DNA from: Rhizobium sp. 32-5/1
Lineage (GTDB): Bacteria > Pseudomonadota > Alphaproteobacteria > Rhizobiales > Rhizobiaceae
Length of the DNA: 64,000 nucleotides
Direction: 5' to 3'
Assembly: GCF_029537235.1 (NCBI RefSeq)
Contig: NZ_CP120638.1
Coordinates: 2,373,501-2,437,500, forward strand
Positions 63,639 to 64,000 of the stretch are shown in pieces. Below the pieces are notes generated by a model. That model made no database searches and had not been told where the DNA came from. It saw only the letters and a program-made list of their open reading frames with translations. Position numbers and translations under genes: made by a program. Within the stretch, counting starts at the first letter, position 1. Each line of letters opens with the position of its first letter.

Positions 63639-64000
63639 TGTCTTATCCCTCTTGGGCATCTGAGTTTGCGTTGCCTTGGGCTGCAACGCGGGATTTTTAA
63701 TGGCGGCAAAAGTATCTGAGAGCGACTAAAGGTCCGGAATCAGTCTAAGTTTTTTGTTTTCCTTGGTCTGTCGTCGACGGTCTCTAAATGCGCTCAAATT
63801 TCTTCCTGCCGTAGCCAGGTTGGCTTGAAACATGCAACAACGACTGTTGGTGCGTCGAAAGATGCTGGCTGCCGGCTCGTTCCGCTTCGTGACAAATCTG
63901 TCGTCACGGCTTGGCGGAATTATCCATAGTCTGCTATTTTTCTGGCATCGCGGTTTTTCGCTGCGATGATCATGCGATCCTGTACTTCATCTCGGATTAT
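63639..64000. other. Region upstream of ndvA to window end
   Basis: This stretch of 362 bases is relatively AT-rich and holds no convincing gene. It should contain the ndvA promoter. No operator, RNA or repeat was recognised; the window ends here. Confidence 0.35.

Noticed and set aside
1..64000. tRNA, rRNA, CRISPR array, insertion sequence or prophage
   Set aside because: No cloverleaf-type sequence, ribosomal segment, regularly spaced repeat, transposase or phage gene was recognised in reading both strands.

Overview
This window looks like a chromosomal (or chromid) stretch from an alphaproteobacterium of the order Rhizobiales, most likely Rhizobiaceae (Rhizobium/Agrobacterium-like). The reasons are the very large cyclic beta-1,2-glucan synthase (NdvB/ChvB) next to its exporter NdvA/ChvA, the rhizobial layout of the phosphonate C-P lyase genes, high GC content, and many solute-binding-protein ABC transporters. 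No rRNA, tRNA, CRISPR array, prophage or insertion sequence was recognised. The genus assignment is inference.

Layout. (1) 0-2.4 kb: a DUF475 membrane protein and a DMT-family permease. (2) 2.4-10.1 kb: a ribose-type sugar ABC operon (minus strand; binding protein, ATPase, two permeases, SMP-30 lactonase), divergent from a soluble GAF histidine kinase and a LuxR-type response regulator. (3) 10.1-12.2 kb: a second SMP-30 lactonase, divergent from a LacI-family regulator. (4) 12.3-17.6 kb: an oligopeptide/dipeptide-type ABC operon with a fused OppD-OppF ATPase. (5) 18.4-22.9 kb: class II fructose-bisphosphate aldolase, a GlxA/AraC regulator, a gluconate-5-dehydrogenase-like SDR, gluconokinase and an FAH-family hydrolase. 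(6) 22.9-36.1 kb: a full C-P lyase region, phnF and phnGHIJKL plus a hexapeptide acetyltransferase, then phnCDE1E2, then a DUF1045 gene with phnMN. (7) 36.1-43.3 kb: an L-idonate-5-dehydrogenase-like enzyme, a 2-hydroxyacid dehydrogenase, a beta-hydroxyacid dehydrogenase, a second sugar ABC transporter and a small alpha/beta protein. (8) 43.4-51.6 kb: a cytochrome P450 and a lysine-degradation operon (aminotransferase, AmaB, D-2-hydroxyglutarate dehydrogenase, HglS), divergent from a LysR regulator. (9) 51.9-63.6 kb: ndvB, opgC and ndvA for cyclic glucan synthesis, modification and export.

How parts work together. A palindrome, ATGTTATCGATAACAT or a close variant, sits in front of the LacI/lactonase pair, the SDR-gluconokinase unit, the idonate dehydrogenase unit and the second sugar ABC operon. 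A shorter core stands before the FAH gene. This suggests one aldonate/sugar-lactone regulon (lactone to gluconate or idonate to 6-phosphogluconate) under the LacI protein encoded here. The phn region lies between the two arms of that regulon and has its own signals: 11-bp-phased Pho-box-like repeats before each of its three transcription units and an inverted repeat before phnG that is a candidate PhnF site. The lysine operon encodes a continuous route from piperideine-6-carboxylate to 2-oxoglutarate.

Quality warning. Fifteen otherwise well-conserved genes carry a single frameshift each. Fourteen are one-base losses at runs of two to six identical bases, and one (phnJ) is a one-base gain. Reading frames and family similarity resume immediately after each site. 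This is the signature of uncorrected homopolymer sequencing errors rather than gene decay, so these genes are listed as CDS spanning both frames, with the site given.
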